The position numbers were made by a program, and so were the translations under genes. Source: Clostridium sp. CAG:288 (lineage in GTDB: Bacteria; Bacillota_I; Bacilli_A; RFN20; CAG-288). From it: a stretch of DNA of 64,000 nt. The stretch spans positions 1-64,000 of the forward strand of contig FR898163.1 of NCBI GenBank assembly GCA_000437395.1, in the 5' to 3' direction. Below the pieces are notes generated by a model. It ran no database searches, was not told the origin of the DNA, and saw only the letters and a list, made by a program, of their open reading frames with translations. Shown here piece after piece: positions 8,743 through 18,760 of the stretch (position 1 is its first letter; the number at the start of each line of letters is the position of its first letter).

Positions 8743-10522
8743 TTGAAGTATCAATGAAGTTTAAAAAACGAGGATGATATATTGTTCTATTTAATTTGCT
8801 TTGTTTCATGGACATATCATTAACATTATAACTTACTAAAATATTTCTTGGTGAAGATAAGTGTAGATGTGATTTTGCATTATATGTATATGTAGTACCT
8901 TTATTTATTTCTTCAGGTTCTTTAGTTACATAAATAATGCGTGGTGAAGTAAATGGACCTTCTTTTGTATCACCAATAGCATAAGCAACACATGGACCAT
9001 TTGTATCATAATGGAAGACAGCAAGATATTTACCTTTGTTTTCACCATCAACAATTTTTTGGACGCTCATTTCACAGCTAACGTGAGAAACAAGGAATTT
9101 TGACTTTGTTATATCTCTAATATAGTCTTTTCCATCAAAGAACATAAGATTATTTAAATCATCAATTTCAGATAAAGGTATTCTAGCTAAGATCAAATGT
9201 CTTAAGAATTGATCTCTTTCATTGCAATAGCCATAAAAATATGCATAATCTCCTTCACGCATTATCGCTGTTGGAAATACATATTCTTTTGTTCCGACTA
9301 CTTTATATAATGGGGAAGCTAAACGCATTTCTACTTTGTTAAATTTAACTTCTTTATTTTCTATAGGCATTTTAAGATAAGCTGTTCCATCCATCTTAAA
9401 CTCAAATCCTTCTATACCGTTTAATTCCTCTTCAATTAAAAGTGGGAATATATATAAAGAGTTATTGACTATAATTCCGTCTTGTAACCAATACCACATT
9501 TTTGATGTTCCTTGATAGAATTCTTGATTCGTCGTTGTAGTTACATCATTTAGTAGCCCTAAGTTATCATAGAAATAGACTTTATTAAATCCAACACAAT
9601 CGTCTTCGGTTTGTCTATTTTTAATATTTTCGTTCTTATTAATCACAAAACGAATAACCTTAGCAGTTGTATTTATTGCTATTAATGTTTTATTTTCAGT
9701 TATTGAAAGTTCTTCTTTACTTATAAATTTGAAATTTTCACCATCTTCAGAACTATAGATATCAATTACTTTAACTTTCCTTTCGTCATTTGCAATTCCT
9801 AACTCTGGAGTATCATCAAAGTTTTCTATAATTATGGTGTTTAATGTATGGATGCCATGGAGGTCGAAATTTAAAACAACATCTTCGTTACAATTTAAAG
9901 CTGAAACAAACGGCTTTGTTTTTTCTAGACTATAATTTGTTAAATTTTTAGCTAAATACCCAACTTTTAACATGTCTTCGTTTGGCTCAAAAAGGGAACA
10001 AGCAGAATTGTATTTTGTTTTATTTACAACAAAATCAATTTTGGAATTCTTATAATATCCAAAAGAGTTATTTACCATTGCAGTTGGTTCAATTCTAGCT
10101 AAATCTTTAGTTGCTCCATAAAAAGTATCGCCAAAGACAAATAGTGTTTTGTCGTTCTTTTGGTCATAATCTTCTTCATGTTCTAAGTTGAAAGAATAAA
10201 TTCCGTCAGCACCAGTCCAACCATATGTTTTTTCAAATAAATTTGACATTGTTGGATTTGTTTCAGCATAGTATCCAAGGCCTAAATAGATAGTTATTTC
10301 TTGAGATATAGATGAAGTAAGTTTAATGTATTTTGCTGTGACATCTTTAAAACTATTTGATGTAATGTTACATCTTTCAAAAGACTTATTATCACAAGAA
10401 ATTTGAACGTCAATAGATCCTTTGTATTCTATTATTCCTAAAGGATAAATACGATCTAATTCAATTGTTTTTTCTATATTTGCTTCAATAGCAAAATGAG
10501 TTAATATTTCATTATGCTTCAT
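8735..10522 (-). CDS. DUF4185/DUF5005-like propeller protein with inserted discoidin-like domain
   Basis: A 595-residue paralogue with no signal peptide. A short N-terminal beta domain (1-75) precedes GWTGADGIYSFNL and FVFGDTFYGAT. A discoidin-like insert (about residues 190-305) splits the propeller, which resumes at MWYWLQDGIIVNN and ends with YNAKSHLHLS, VSYNVN and YHPRFLNF. VSCEMSV, shared with the other large paralogues, lies near residue 490. Architecture matches the 604-residue protein at 18757-20571, so the two are the closest pair. ATG 10522 is preceded by GAGGAG, which rules out the upstream in-frame ATG. Probably an intracellular glycan-active enzyme; catalytic residues unidentified. 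Confidence 0.75.
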   Translation of the reverse strand: MKHNEILTHFAIEANIEKTIELDRIYPLGIIEYKGSIDVQISCDNKSFERCNITSNSFKDVTAKYIKLTSSISQEITIYLGLGYYAETNPTMSNLFEKTYGWTGADGIYSFNLEHEEDYDQKNDKTLFVFGDTFYGATKDLARIEPTAMVNNSFGYYKNSKIDFVVNKTKYNSACSLFEPNEDMLKVGYLAKNLTNYSLEKTKPFVSALNCNEDVVLNFDLHGIHTLNTIIIENFDDTPELGIANDERKVKVIDIYSSEDGENFKFISKEELSITENKTLIAINTTAKVIRFVINKNENIKNRQTEDDCVGFNKVYFYDNLGLLNDVTTTTNQEFYQGTSKMWYWLQDGIIVNNSLYIFPLLIEEELNGIEGFEFKMDGTAYLKMPIENKEVKFNKVEMRLASPLYKVVGTKEYVFPTAIMREGDYAYFYGYCNERDQFLRHLILARIPLSEIDDLNNLMFFDGKDYIRDITKSKFLVSHVSCEMSVQKIVDGENKGKYLAVFHYDTNGPCVAYAIGDTKEGPFTSPRIIYVTKEPEEINKGTTYTYNAKSHLHLSSPRNILVSYNVNDMSMKQSKLNRTIYHPRFLNFIDTSND

Positions 10523-11270
10523 GTTTAATCTCCTCAATTTTATCTTTTATAATTTTTGTTACAAAATGATATCCAAAAGTATTAACATGTAGACCTTCCA
10601 TTGTATACTCAATCTTTAATTCTTTGTTATCGTCTAATAACAAATCGTGAATATTTAAATAATATACTCCTGGAATATCTTTTATTTTTTCATTAACCTC
10701 GTTAATTTTTGAATTGCTTTTTCTCATTACACTTGGTTGATCAATTTTAAAATTATCTGATTTGTTAACTGGATATAATGATTCTAATATAATTTTTGTG
10801 TCAGGTAAATTTTTATGTATTTCGGATACAATTTTAGAAATGTTTTGATATATTGTTTCTGGCGTTGAATTTTCTACTAACTCAAAGTCATTAATACCAA
10901 TTAAAAGTACGACAATACTTGGCTTTAAATCGTATACCGATTCATTCATTCTTTTTAATAGTCCAATAGTAGTATCACCACCGATACCTCTATTGTATAC
11001 ATCATAACCTTTGTAGTATTCATAGACGTTGTAGTTGTCAGTTAAACTATCTCCGACAAAAATTATTCCACCTTTGTTGACGCATTTGTTATATTCATTA
11101 AAGTCATTAACTTTCTTTTTCCATCCGTTTGCTAATATGGCAGAGAAAAGATCATCAGCTCCTTTTTTATAAGCTTTGTCAGTATCTTTTTTCTTTTGTA
11201 ATGATACTAAAATTACATATGTAATTAATAAGACTACAAGAATTGATAAGACTATTATAGTTGCTAACAT
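10512..11270 (-). CDS. Membrane-anchored SGNH/GDSL hydrolase
   Basis: A 252-residue protein with one N-terminal membrane helix (residues 1-25) and an SGNH hydrolase domain. GDSLTDNY (block I, catalytic Ser), NRGIGGDTT (block II, Gly), GINDFE (block III, Asn) and EGLHVNTFGY (block V, Asp/His as DGLHxN) are all present. Relatives deacetylate or de-acylate carbohydrates. In this operon it likely removes ester decorations from the glycan. Topology suggests the catalytic domain faces outside. ATG 11270 has AAGGAG in front; the frame extends upstream without one. It overlaps both neighbours by a few bases. Confidence 0.82.
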   Translation of the reverse strand: MLATIIVLSILVVLLITYVILVSLQKKKDTDKAYKKGADDLFSAILANGWKKKVNDFNEYNKCVNKGGIIFVGDSLTDNYNVYEYYKGYDVYNRGIGGDTTIGLLKRMNESVYDLKPSIVVLLIGINDFELVENSTPETIYQNISKIVSEIHKNLPDTKIILESLYPVNKSDNFKIDQPSVMRKSNSKINEVNEKIKDIPGVYYLNIHDLLLDDNKELKIEYTMEGLHVNTFGYHFVTKIIKDKIEEIKHEA

Positions 11271-12163
11271 TTTGTAAGCTCCTTTGCTTTTAAACAACTT
11301 CCATAATATGCTTCATATATTTTTTTCTCACAATGTAAATTTGAAGAAATATTTTTAATACCTTCAAGTAATAATTCTTTATAATATGTATCAGCATTTC
11401 CTAAAGAACCGATAATTGAAATAATAGTATTTTCTTCAAATTTTAATTCTTTATAACACGTTGATATCATGCGTAACACTTCACTAACTGCGCTTTTTAT
11501 AATGCTTTTAGCATGCTCTTCGTTTTGCTCAAGAGTAACAACTCTTGCTAATGAAGCAACATCAGTACGTGTTGCACTCATATAATAACGAGTTAAATCT
11601 TCGTATGTATAACAATTAATTGTTTCTTTTAAACGTTTGGAAAATGAAGTTTCTTCTTCTCTTTTATCTATAACTTTAGCTAGATATTGTAATGCTTTAT
11701 AACCAAGATCATAAGCCGATCCTAAATCGCCTTCTTTATAACAATATCCACCAACGCGAAAAGTTTTCCCGTTATTTTTACCATAACAAACAGATCCTGT
11801 ACCAGCGATTAAAACAATTCCGTCTTTGCCACCTAAAGCACCATAAAGTGCATTAATTACATCGTTAGAAGCTTCTATTTTTGTATGGGGCGCAACTATA
11901 TTAAGCTCTTTAGTTAATTCACATACTTTCATTTCTTGTTCTTTTGAATAAATTCCACCTAAGCCCAAAAAGATTGAATCAACAGTTTGTGTTATATCTT
12001 TTGTGCCTTCTTCTAATACTTTTTTCAGAGTTTCAAAAGAGACAGTATCAAGTGATGAAGGACCTACTTCTTTATAACTAATTATTTTTAAATCTGAATT
12101 CATTAAAGCAAAAGCGGTTTTTGTACCTCCGCCATCAATACCTAAATAAAGTTTATCTGACAT
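11264..12163 (-). CDS. BadF/BadG-type sugar kinase, likely N-acetylglucosamine kinase
   Basis: The 299-residue protein begins with LGIDGGGTKTAFALM, the phosphate-1 loop of the ASKHA/BadF-BadG-BcrA-BcrD ATPase family. LIAGTGSVCYGK follows near residue 120 and a conserved GGYCYKEGDLGSAYDLG segment near 140. This is the signature of bacterial GlcNAc kinases, which phosphorylate imported GlcNAc at O6 in the cytosol. Its place between a sugar isomerase and a carbohydrate hydrolase supports an amino-sugar substrate, as does the GH84 enzyme encoded 14 kb away. It overlaps the preceding gene by 11 bases. Confidence 0.83.
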   Translation of the reverse strand: MSDKLYLGIDGGGTKTAFALMNSDLKIISYKEVGPSSLDTVSFETLKKVLEEGTKDITQTVDSIFLGLGGIYSKEQEMKVCELTKELNIVAPHTKIEASNDVINALYGALGGKDGIVLIAGTGSVCYGKNNGKTFRVGGYCYKEGDLGSAYDLGYKALQYLAKVIDKREEETSFSKRLKETINCYTYEDLTRYYMSATRTDVASLARVVTLEQNEEHAKSIIKSAVSEVLRMISTCYKELKFEENTIISIIGSLGNADTYYKELLLEGIKNISSNLHCEKKIYEAYYGSCLKAKELTKC

Positions 12164-13865
12164 ATGCTTTTAAAACTCCACATTTTTCGCCTTCATTTAA
12201 AGGACGGATTGTATATTCCTTTATTGATTCAGGAATAATGTATGTTTCAGCATAGTGGACAACGAAAGGATCGAATTCACCATTTGTCGATTCAATAACT
12301 GCAGCTTGTCCTTCTACTAAGTTATTCATATTGACTGAATCACAAGTTTTAATTGTAATTTTAGAATCAAAGAAATATCTACGTGTTTCAATAAATTCAC
12401 GTTCATGTAAACCTGTCTTAGTTGAACCATCTTTCATTTCTACAAAACGATTTATAAGGTTATTTTTTACCCAAGTTGTATCTCTATCAAATTGAATAAC
12501 ATGTTCTCCATGTTCAATATGAACTGGTCTAGGTAAACCATCTAAGCCTAAGCGACCCCAGTCCCATAATTTGAATGTGAAAATATATGGCGTTGCTGAG
12601 ATTTCTAAAACCATTGTATTTTTTCCAGAACAGTGAATTGTTCCTGCTGGAATTAAGAAGTGATCGTGCTTCTTTGCCTTAAATTTATTGATGTATTTTT
12701 CATCATTAAATTTTTTGCCTGTACGTTGTGATTCTTTTAAATCATTGATTAAATCATCTTTATTTATGCCTTCTTTAACGCCAAGATAAACGACTGAATC
12801 TTCTTTGGCATCTAAGATATAGTAAGATTCATCTTGAGTATAATGCATGCCAAATTTGTCTTGAATATATTCGGTTAATGGATGTACTTGTAGAGAAAGG
12901 TTTCCACCTTCAAATGTATCTAAGAAATCAAAACGTATTGGAAATTCGGTACCAAATCTTGCATGTACTTTATTTCCAAGAAGGTTTACAGGTTCAAAGA
13001 AAACAATATTGATTGCTGGTGAAGCTACTTTAATTCCGTTAAAGTCATATAAAACGCAGTTTTCTTCTGGCACGCCATCAAAAGACCAAGCATAGTTTTT
13101 CTTTGATGGATCAAGATTACATACTTCTTTCATCCATTGACCGCCCCATACCCCTGGATCAAAGTACGGAACTAATCTAAATGGATGAGTACTTAATTTG
13201 CGTATTCCTTTAAATAAATCGTCGGTTAATATTAACTTTGGATCATTTTCTACAGTGGAGTCGATATAATATGTAGAATTTCTTAAAACTCTTTTCTTTA
13301 ATCTATCAGCTGTTCTCCATTCTATGAAATATCCACGCTTATATTTTCTAAGATTATCTTCGTTTGGATTTGTTTTGTTCCAGTTAGACATGCCTTTACG
13401 ATATCTGAGTTGAATTTCCCATCTAGTCATATCTAAATAAATCAAACTATCATTATGAATCATAGATGCTCCAAAACCATAAATAGCCACTCTTTCGTTA
13501 GAACTTATGGATTTTTTAGCTTCCTCTAATTTAGATAAGTCATAAAATTCTTCGATTTCAAAATGAGACATAAGTCCAAAAACTCTGTCATCAGTCATAT
13601 TTCTTTTTAATAATTTATCTAAATCATCTTCGCTTAGTGCACATGTTTCAATATCGATAACACGATCGAAGCCGAGTTTCATTATAAGATTATTAACAAT
13701 TTCTTGCTTGGAAACTCCAGGATACATTTCAAAAGCAACTACGTTTTTGCCTTTTAGTTCATTGCTAAGGTAAGTGACAATTTCACTATATCCACGATAT
13801 GCTTTTCCATCGACTTTAGTTGAAGGGTATTTATCATATTGTGAATTAAAGTTCAGATATTTCAT
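12153..13865 (-). CDS. Class I mannose-6-phosphate isomerase with long N-terminal extension
   Basis: A 570-residue protein. The C-terminal half carries the type I PMI cupin motifs: NLSLQVHP (near residue 323; Gln and His zinc ligands), ESYYILD (Glu ligand) and IPAGTIHCSGKN (His ligand). It would interconvert mannose 6-phosphate and fructose 6-phosphate. The first 200 or so residues are an additional domain containing FEMYPGVSKQEIV, VIDIETC and YGFGASMI. It looks like a nucleoside- or P-loop-kinase-like fold without an obvious Walker A. Stand-alone bacterial PMIs are 300-390 residues. A TGGAGA ribosome site precedes the ATG. The gene overlaps the DUF624 gene by 20 bases. Confidence 0.85.
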   Translation of the reverse strand: MKYLNFNSQYDKYPSTKVDGKAYRGYSEIVTYLSNELKGKNVVAFEMYPGVSKQEIVNNLIMKLGFDRVIDIETCALSEDDLDKLLKRNMTDDRVFGLMSHFEIEEFYDLSKLEEAKKSISSNERVAIYGFGASMIHNDSLIYLDMTRWEIQLRYRKGMSNWNKTNPNEDNLRKYKRGYFIEWRTADRLKKRVLRNSTYYIDSTVENDPKLILTDDLFKGIRKLSTHPFRLVPYFDPGVWGGQWMKEVCNLDPSKKNYAWSFDGVPEENCVLYDFNGIKVASPAINIVFFEPVNLLGNKVHARFGTEFPIRFDFLDTFEGGNLSLQVHPLTEYIQDKFGMHYTQDESYYILDAKEDSVVYLGVKEGINKDDLINDLKESQRTGKKFNDEKYINKFKAKKHDHFLIPAGTIHCSGKNTMVLEISATPYIFTFKLWDWGRLGLDGLPRPVHIEHGEHVIQFDRDTTWVKNNLINRFVEMKDGSTKTGLHEREFIETRRYFFDSKITIKTCDSVNMNNLVEGQAAVIESTNGEFDPFVVHYAETYIIPESIKEYTIRPLNEGEKCGVLKAYVR

Positions 13866-14451
13866 AATTATAATTTCTCCAGATGTATTTTAATATTAAC
13901 GATTCGATATAAGCTATTAAGCCAAAAATAATAAAAATAAAGGCAAAACTGACATAAATTAAAAGGAAGAAACTTCCTATAAATAGAACGACGAATAAAA
14001 TAGATAAATATAGATATTTATGTGCAAAGATAAAGCTTAAATATAATAATGAAGTAAATTTACCTTCAAATTTAGCTACGACCATGAAATAGAACGATGC
14101 GATAAACGATATTTCTAATCCAATTAATAGTTCAACAGCATATAAAATTAATTTTACATTACTAGAATTAATAGTGTTTATAGCTAAATAGTTTAAATAA
14201 GCAGCCCCGGCTAATAAAATCAAAGCAATATCTATAAATATCGTAGATTTAAAATTGCCCTTAAAGTGTTTGAAATAATTTCTGACATAATAACCAGATT
14301 CGTCAGTTTTTAAATCAAGAAAAGTAGCATAAAGAGCACTCAATGAAGTTCCTATACATAATCCGATAGATAACACTGATGTTAAAACGAATAATATATT
14401 CAATATTATTATGTTTCCCAAAGTATTAATAAACTTTATGAATGCCTTCAT
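13846..14451 (-). CDS. DUF624 (YesL-like) membrane protein
   Basis: A 201-residue protein with five predicted membrane segments. LFVLTSVLSIGLCIGTSLSALYATFLDLKTDESGYYVRNYFKHFKGNFKSTI matches the conserved core of DUF624, which is widespread next to MalFG-type importers in Firmicutes (YesL in Bacillus subtilis). Function is unproven; it is thought to be an accessory of the sugar transporter. AGGAGG lies ten bases before the ATG. Confidence 0.85.
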   Translation of the reverse strand: MKAFIKFINTLGNIIILNILFVLTSVLSIGLCIGTSLSALYATFLDLKTDESGYYVRNYFKHFKGNFKSTIFIDIALILLAGAAYLNYLAINTINSSNVKLILYAVELLIGLEISFIASFYFMVVAKFEGKFTSLLYLSFIFAHKYLYLSILFVVLFIGSFFLLIYVSFAFIFIIFGLIAYIESLILKYIWRNYNYEISEL

Positions 14452-14487
14452 GCTACCTCCTATTTTTAATGTGTTATATTATTTAGT

Positions 14488-15483
14488 TTATTTTGTTGTC
14501 TTCTTTTTCTTAGCAGCAACGACTCCACCAACAACAGCGCCGACGACAGCACAAGCACCAATAACAATACCTACAATTAAGCCTGTGTTGTTCTTTGAAG
14601 CTGATTTAATTGAACCTGTTGCTGAGATGAACTTCAAGTTCATATTTTCGTCTGTTCCTTGAGTGTTGTCAATTTGAATTGTTACTGGATCAGAATCACC
14701 AATGCGATATTCTTGTAATGCGACAGCAAATGTGTTGTCTGTAGTAACTGCAAAGTCAGCACCAAGAGCAGCTCTGTTGAAGTACTTGCTTCCTGTTACT
14801 TGATCAGCAATATCGTAGACTGACCAATAGTTGACTAAGTAAGCTTCGCTCCATGTATAAGTTCCATCATTGTTCTTTGTTAATGAAGCCCATGGTTTTT
14901 GTTGTTCATCTTCATATTCTTTTAAGTGAGATACTTCATAAGAATTTCCAATTAATTTCTTTGTCTTTTCAATGTATTCTTCTGTTGAGTTCCATGAGTA
15001 AGAAACTTGATAGACATAGCCTTTCCAAGCTTTGACATCTGCGCCTGGAACAGTGTCCATGTATTCATCTTTCCAGTCACTTGATTGAACTGTACGAAGG
15101 TTGAAATTGAATCCTTCTGGAACATAACTTTCAACTACTTGGTTGAATTCATCCCATACAGCTTGAGTTGTTGCTAAGCCGTTTGGATTTGTTAAGTATC
15201 CATCTAAAGCTAATTTAACTTTAGCTCCATCGGCTTTTGGTGTAAATTGAACATCAGAGAAGTCTGGTGAATTTACAACATAATAGGAACTGTTTGATCC
15301 AAATGGTGTTGGTTCGATTTGGCAAGAGCCATCGACTAAAACTAAAGCGCTAAGTGTTTTGCTTCCGGCGCCTTTAACGGAATCGATCTTTGTTGTTGCA
15401 TTTACTGGTGCAATTTGACAGCTTGATAATGCAAGACCTAACAAGCAAGCTGCTGATACTGTTAAAAAGTGTTTTTTGTTCAT
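14488..15483 (-). CDS. Surface lipoprotein with C-terminal membrane anchor, unknown function
   Basis: A 331-residue protein with a lipobox (LALSSCQ at about residues 17-23). A central region is rich in Trp, Tyr and Asp (WNSTEEYIEKTKKL, SEAYLVNYWSVYDIAD), and a C-terminal hydrophobic helix is followed by KKKKTTK. Having both a lipid anchor and a C-terminal membrane segment is unusual. It lies right after the permease gene and could be a second binding component or a scaffold for the surface hydrolases; I do not recognise the family. The ATG at 15483 follows AGGAGGA; the frame runs 41 codons further upstream over the permease gene and should not be used as the start. Confidence 0.7.
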   Translation of the reverse strand: MNKKHFLTVSAACLLGLALSSCQIAPVNATTKIDSVKGAGSKTLSALVLVDGSCQIEPTPFGSNSSYYVVNSPDFSDVQFTPKADGAKVKLALDGYLTNPNGLATTQAVWDEFNQVVESYVPEGFNFNLRTVQSSDWKDEYMDTVPGADVKAWKGYVYQVSYSWNSTEEYIEKTKKLIGNSYEVSHLKEYEDEQQKPWASLTKNNDGTYTWSEAYLVNYWSVYDIADQVTGSKYFNRAALGADFAVTTDNTFAVALQEYRIGDSDPVTIQIDNTQGTDENMNLKFISATGSIKSASKNNTGLIVGIVIGACAVVGAVVGGVVAAKKKKTTK

Positions 15484-15518
15484 GTTTATTTCCTCCTTCA
15501 AAAAATACTTAACTAATC

Positions 15519-16457
15519 CTATTCTTGATCTAAATAATGAACCCATTTCTTGGATGTACTTACCACGAGTCCAACGATAGCAATAACTATAACAAACATA
15601 ATCCAAGACATAGCTGAAGCGTAACCTAATTGATAATCCATAAAGCCTTTATCATAGATGTAGTAAGCAAGGTAATAAGCTGAATAGTTTGTACCTCTTC
15701 CTACCATAATGTAAGCCATCATGAAGTATTGGAAACCAGAGATTATTGAAGTTACCAACATAAAGAAGATAGTTGGTGTAATCAATGGTAGTGTGATTGT
15801 GAAGAATTGTCTTGTTTTATTGACGCCAGCAATATCTGCAGCTTCATATAAATGCTTTGGAATACTTTTCATAGCACCTAAGAAGAACAAAGCAGATACG
15901 CCAGATCCCCAGGCTGACATTAAGATTAAAGAAATTTTAACAATGTGTTCATTTCCTAACCAGTCGATAGAAGGAATTTTAAATATTCCTAAGAACTGGT
16001 TGATTAAACCGTAGTCTTTATTAAACATCCAAGTCCAGAGCAATGCCATTGCAACTGAGGCAACGACGTTTGGTAAGTAGAAGATTGTTCTCCAAATGCC
16101 AATACCTTTAATTGGTTTATTTAATATACACGCTACAAGAATACCGATAACAATTGAGAAAGCAGTACCGAATATTACTTGGAAGAATGTATTTCCTAAG
16201 CTTTTCCAAAACATAGTGTCTTTTACTAAAATGTAGACATAGTTATTAAACCAAACCATGTTAGGAGTATCTTTTAAGTTATAGTCTGTTAATGAATAAA
16301 ATAATGATGTTAATAGTGGAAATAAGGTAAATCCAAATATTCCAATAAACCATAAAGAGGCAAATAGATAGCCAATAAGACCTTCTCTTGTTTTCTTTTT
16401 TAACTTGATAGGTTTATGTTGCTTTTTGTTCGCGTTAAGAACTAATTCTTGTTCCAT
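15519..16457 (-). CDS. Sugar ABC transporter permease (MalF-type)
   Basis: A 312-residue protein with six predicted membrane segments. The EAA loop EAADIAGVNKTRQFFTITLPLITP is at about residues 216-239, which contacts the ATPase. LIGYLFASLWFIGIFGFTLFPLLTSLFYSLTDY is the typical first helix of family CUT1 importer permeases. It pairs with the permease encoded at 17903-18760 and the ATPase at 20568-21680. AAGGAGG precedes the ATG. Confidence 0.92.
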   Translation of the reverse strand: MEQELVLNANKKQHKPIKLKKKTREGLIGYLFASLWFIGIFGFTLFPLLTSLFYSLTDYNLKDTPNMVWFNNYVYILVKDTMFWKSLGNTFFQVIFGTAFSIVIGILVACILNKPIKGIGIWRTIFYLPNVVASVAMALLWTWMFNKDYGLINQFLGIFKIPSIDWLGNEHIVKISLILMSAWGSGVSALFFLGAMKSIPKHLYEAADIAGVNKTRQFFTITLPLITPTIFFMLVTSIISGFQYFMMAYIMVGRGTNYSAYYLAYYIYDKGFMDYQLGYASAMSWIMFVIVIAIVGLVVSTSKKWVHYLDQE

Positions 16458-16470
16458 ATTACCTCCTTTC

Positions 16471-17898
16471 TTATTTTCCGTTAACGGAATAATATTGATC
16501 TATTTTGCTAATGATTAACTTTTGGGCGTTATTCATTGCTTCCTCAACACTTTTTCCGTTTGGATAAGAATAAATACTATTTACGTATGTTTGAATATCA
16601 GAAGTCCAGTTTGGAACTGCTTTGATAAATTCTGCTTCACGTGTGTTGGCAATAGCGTTAGCTAGGTCATTTTTGATAGGATCATTATAAATAAACTTGT
16701 CGTAGAAAGTTCTGTTTGAAAGCATGAATCCTGCGTTTGCAATCATTTCTTGGAATTCTTCTTGATACATATACTTTAAGAACTCCCATGTTCCACGATT
16801 TCGTTGTTCTGCAACTTTATCAGAAGTGTTACTTCTCTTGCTATTATCAAATAATTCGATTGAATATGAAGAAGACCAGTTTACATAATTGCAAGATTCA
16901 TCCATAGGTGGAATTTCAAATACACCATATTCGAAATCGACATTTGCTTCTTTTAAAGTTGTGTATAAGCCTTCATTACTAATAACCATAGCTAACTTTT
17001 GAGTTAAGAATGGGTTTTTACTATTAGCTGCCTCTTTGGACATGAATTTTTGAAGGTTTTCACGAGCTTTATCATCTCTTCTGACATAGGATGAATAGAC
17101 TTTATTTAAATTTTCTATAAGTGTTGAATCGTTGAAGTGTGGAACTGGACGACCATTGCTATCTTCTGTGAAGAATGAATGGTTTGCTAGCCAGCCCCAT
17201 TGATGAATATATTGACCTTCAGATGTAAACGGATCAAATCCTACTTGAGCATAGCCAGAGTTGACATCGCCAGGAGTGTTATATTTTGTCAATTTTTCAC
17301 TTACGGCATCTAATTCAGCCCAAGTCTTAGGAGTTTCGGTTATACCTGCTTCTTTAAATAAGTCTTTGTTATAGTAAATAACACGTACTGTTGATGAGAA
17401 TGGCCAAGCGTGCATTGATTTTCCATCAGGTGCATAACGTGAAATATCATTTATTTGAGAAGGGAAGAACATCTTATTTTCATCTAAAGTATCTCGACCG
17501 TTAGCCACATCATCATCGTGCATAGCTGTCAAATTTAATAGTTGATTAATTCTTGTTGGTGTTGAAGAAACAGCGTGAATGAAGATATCAGGAGCGTTTC
17601 CACCGGAAATAGATAAATCAACTTTGGTCCAATAGTCCCAGAAATTAATTCCATCGCCTTTAACATAGACGTTTAATTCTTTAGCGATATCAGACTCGTT
17701 AAATTTTTTAATCAAGTTATTGATTTCAGTATAGTTTGTACTGCCTCTTTGCCAAAGGTGAGTAAATACAAGTTGTTGTCTATCTTTGTAGTTATTTGAA
17801 CCTGTATCATCTTTAATAAACCAAAGAGGTGGGGTACATGATGTTAACATTAGTGAACTAACTAATATAGTTAATGATCTTTTTAATATTTTTTTCAT
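16471..17898 (-). CDS. Extracellular sugar-binding lipoprotein of ABC transporter
   Basis: A 475-residue family 1 solute-binding protein. The lipobox is LTSC at about residue 18-21. The domain includes NAPDIFIHAVSSTPTRINQL, WPFSSTVRVIYYNKDLFKEAGITETPKTWAELDAVSEKL, the classic hinge-proximal pattern of CUT1 oligosaccharide receptors, and WEFLKYMYQEEFQ near the end. It is anchored outside the membrane and delivers sugar to the two permeases. The large size suggests an oligosaccharide ligand. The gene lies between the two permease genes in a tight operon. Confidence 0.92.
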   Translation of the reverse strand: MKKILKRSLTILVSSLMLTSCTPPLWFIKDDTGSNNYKDRQQLVFTHLWQRGSTNYTEINNLIKKFNESDIAKELNVYVKGDGINFWDYWTKVDLSISGGNAPDIFIHAVSSTPTRINQLLNLTAMHDDDVANGRDTLDENKMFFPSQINDISRYAPDGKSMHAWPFSSTVRVIYYNKDLFKEAGITETPKTWAELDAVSEKLTKYNTPGDVNSGYAQVGFDPFTSEGQYIHQWGWLANHSFFTEDSNGRPVPHFNDSTLIENLNKVYSSYVRRDDKARENLQKFMSKEAANSKNPFLTQKLAMVISNEGLYTTLKEANVDFEYGVFEIPPMDESCNYVNWSSSYSIELFDNSKRSNTSDKVAEQRNRGTWEFLKYMYQEEFQEMIANAGFMLSNRTFYDKFIYNDPIKNDLANAIANTREAEFIKAVPNWTSDIQTYVNSIYSYPNGKSVEEAMNNAQKLIISKIDQYYSVNGK

Positions 17899-17902
17899 AG
17901 TG

Positions 17903-18760
17903 TTACCCCTTTAAACCGACGGTTGCTGTTGAACCAATAATTTGCTTTTGAGCTAAGAAGAATAATACTAATGAAGGCAAAGTAACAATTAATGATGCGG
18001 CCATAATTAAATTGTTTTGGTTAGCATATTGTGTTGAGAATGTTCGAATTGCATAAGCTAATGGGAACAAATTACTGTTACTTATATAAAGTAATGGATT
18101 ATAGAAATCGTTCCAACAGTTCATGAATGTCATAATAGCAATACAAACAACCATTGATCTAACTAATGGCAACATAATTGACCAGAAGATTTGAAATTCA
18201 TTTGCTCCATCTAATTGGGCTGATTCTTTTAATGAGTTTGGAATTCCCATAAAGAATTGACGTAACAAGAATATGTTAGCAGCAGCACCAACAGCAAAGT
18301 AGGATGGAATGATTAGAGGGTTATATGTATCAATCCATCCTAACTTTGAGTAGAGAATGAAAAGAGGAATTTGTAAAACTTGTGATGGAATAACCATGGT
18401 AGCAATCATAACTAAGAACCATTTATCACGACCAGGCCACTTTAATTTACCAAAAGCGTAAGAAGTTAATGTTGTTGATATAACCATTCCTATCGTTGAA
18501 AATGTTGCGTAATACAATGAGTTAAAAGTGTACTGTGCAAATGAAATTGACTTTACAGCTGTAACAAAGTTGCTCCAAACAAGCTTTGTTGGGAAGAATA
18601 CGCCGTTAGCTAAATCTTCAGTAGATTTTAGAGCTGTAAGTAACATCCAAAGCAAAGGTACTATGAAGAAAATAGAACAAATAACTACTAAGATATAAGC
18701 GACTATTTTTTCACGTAGTTGACGTTGCTTTTTATTTAACTTAATTTGAATTTTCTTCAT
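17903..18760 (-). CDS. Carbohydrate ABC transporter permease (MalG-type)
   Basis: A 285-residue, six-helix permease. The EAA motif KESAQLDGANEFQIFWSIMLPLVRS is present at about residues 178-202, and FIVPLLWMLLTALKSTEDL follows the first helix. These are standard CUT1 MalG features. It overlaps the upstream propeller gene by 4 bases, so translation is coupled, and it ends 5 bases before the binding-protein start. Confidence 0.92.
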   Translation of the reverse strand: MKKIQIKLNKKQRQLREKIVAYILVVICSIFFIVPLLWMLLTALKSTEDLANGVFFPTKLVWSNFVTAVKSISFAQYTFNSLYYATFSTIGMVISTTLTSYAFGKLKWPGRDKWFLVMIATMVIPSQVLQIPLFILYSKLGWIDTYNPLIIPSYFAVGAAANIFLLRQFFMGIPNSLKESAQLDGANEFQIFWSIMLPLVRSMVVCIAIMTFMNCWNDFYNPLLYISNSNLFPLAYAIRTFSTQYANQNNLIMAASLIVTLPSLVLFFLAQKQIIGSTATVGLKG

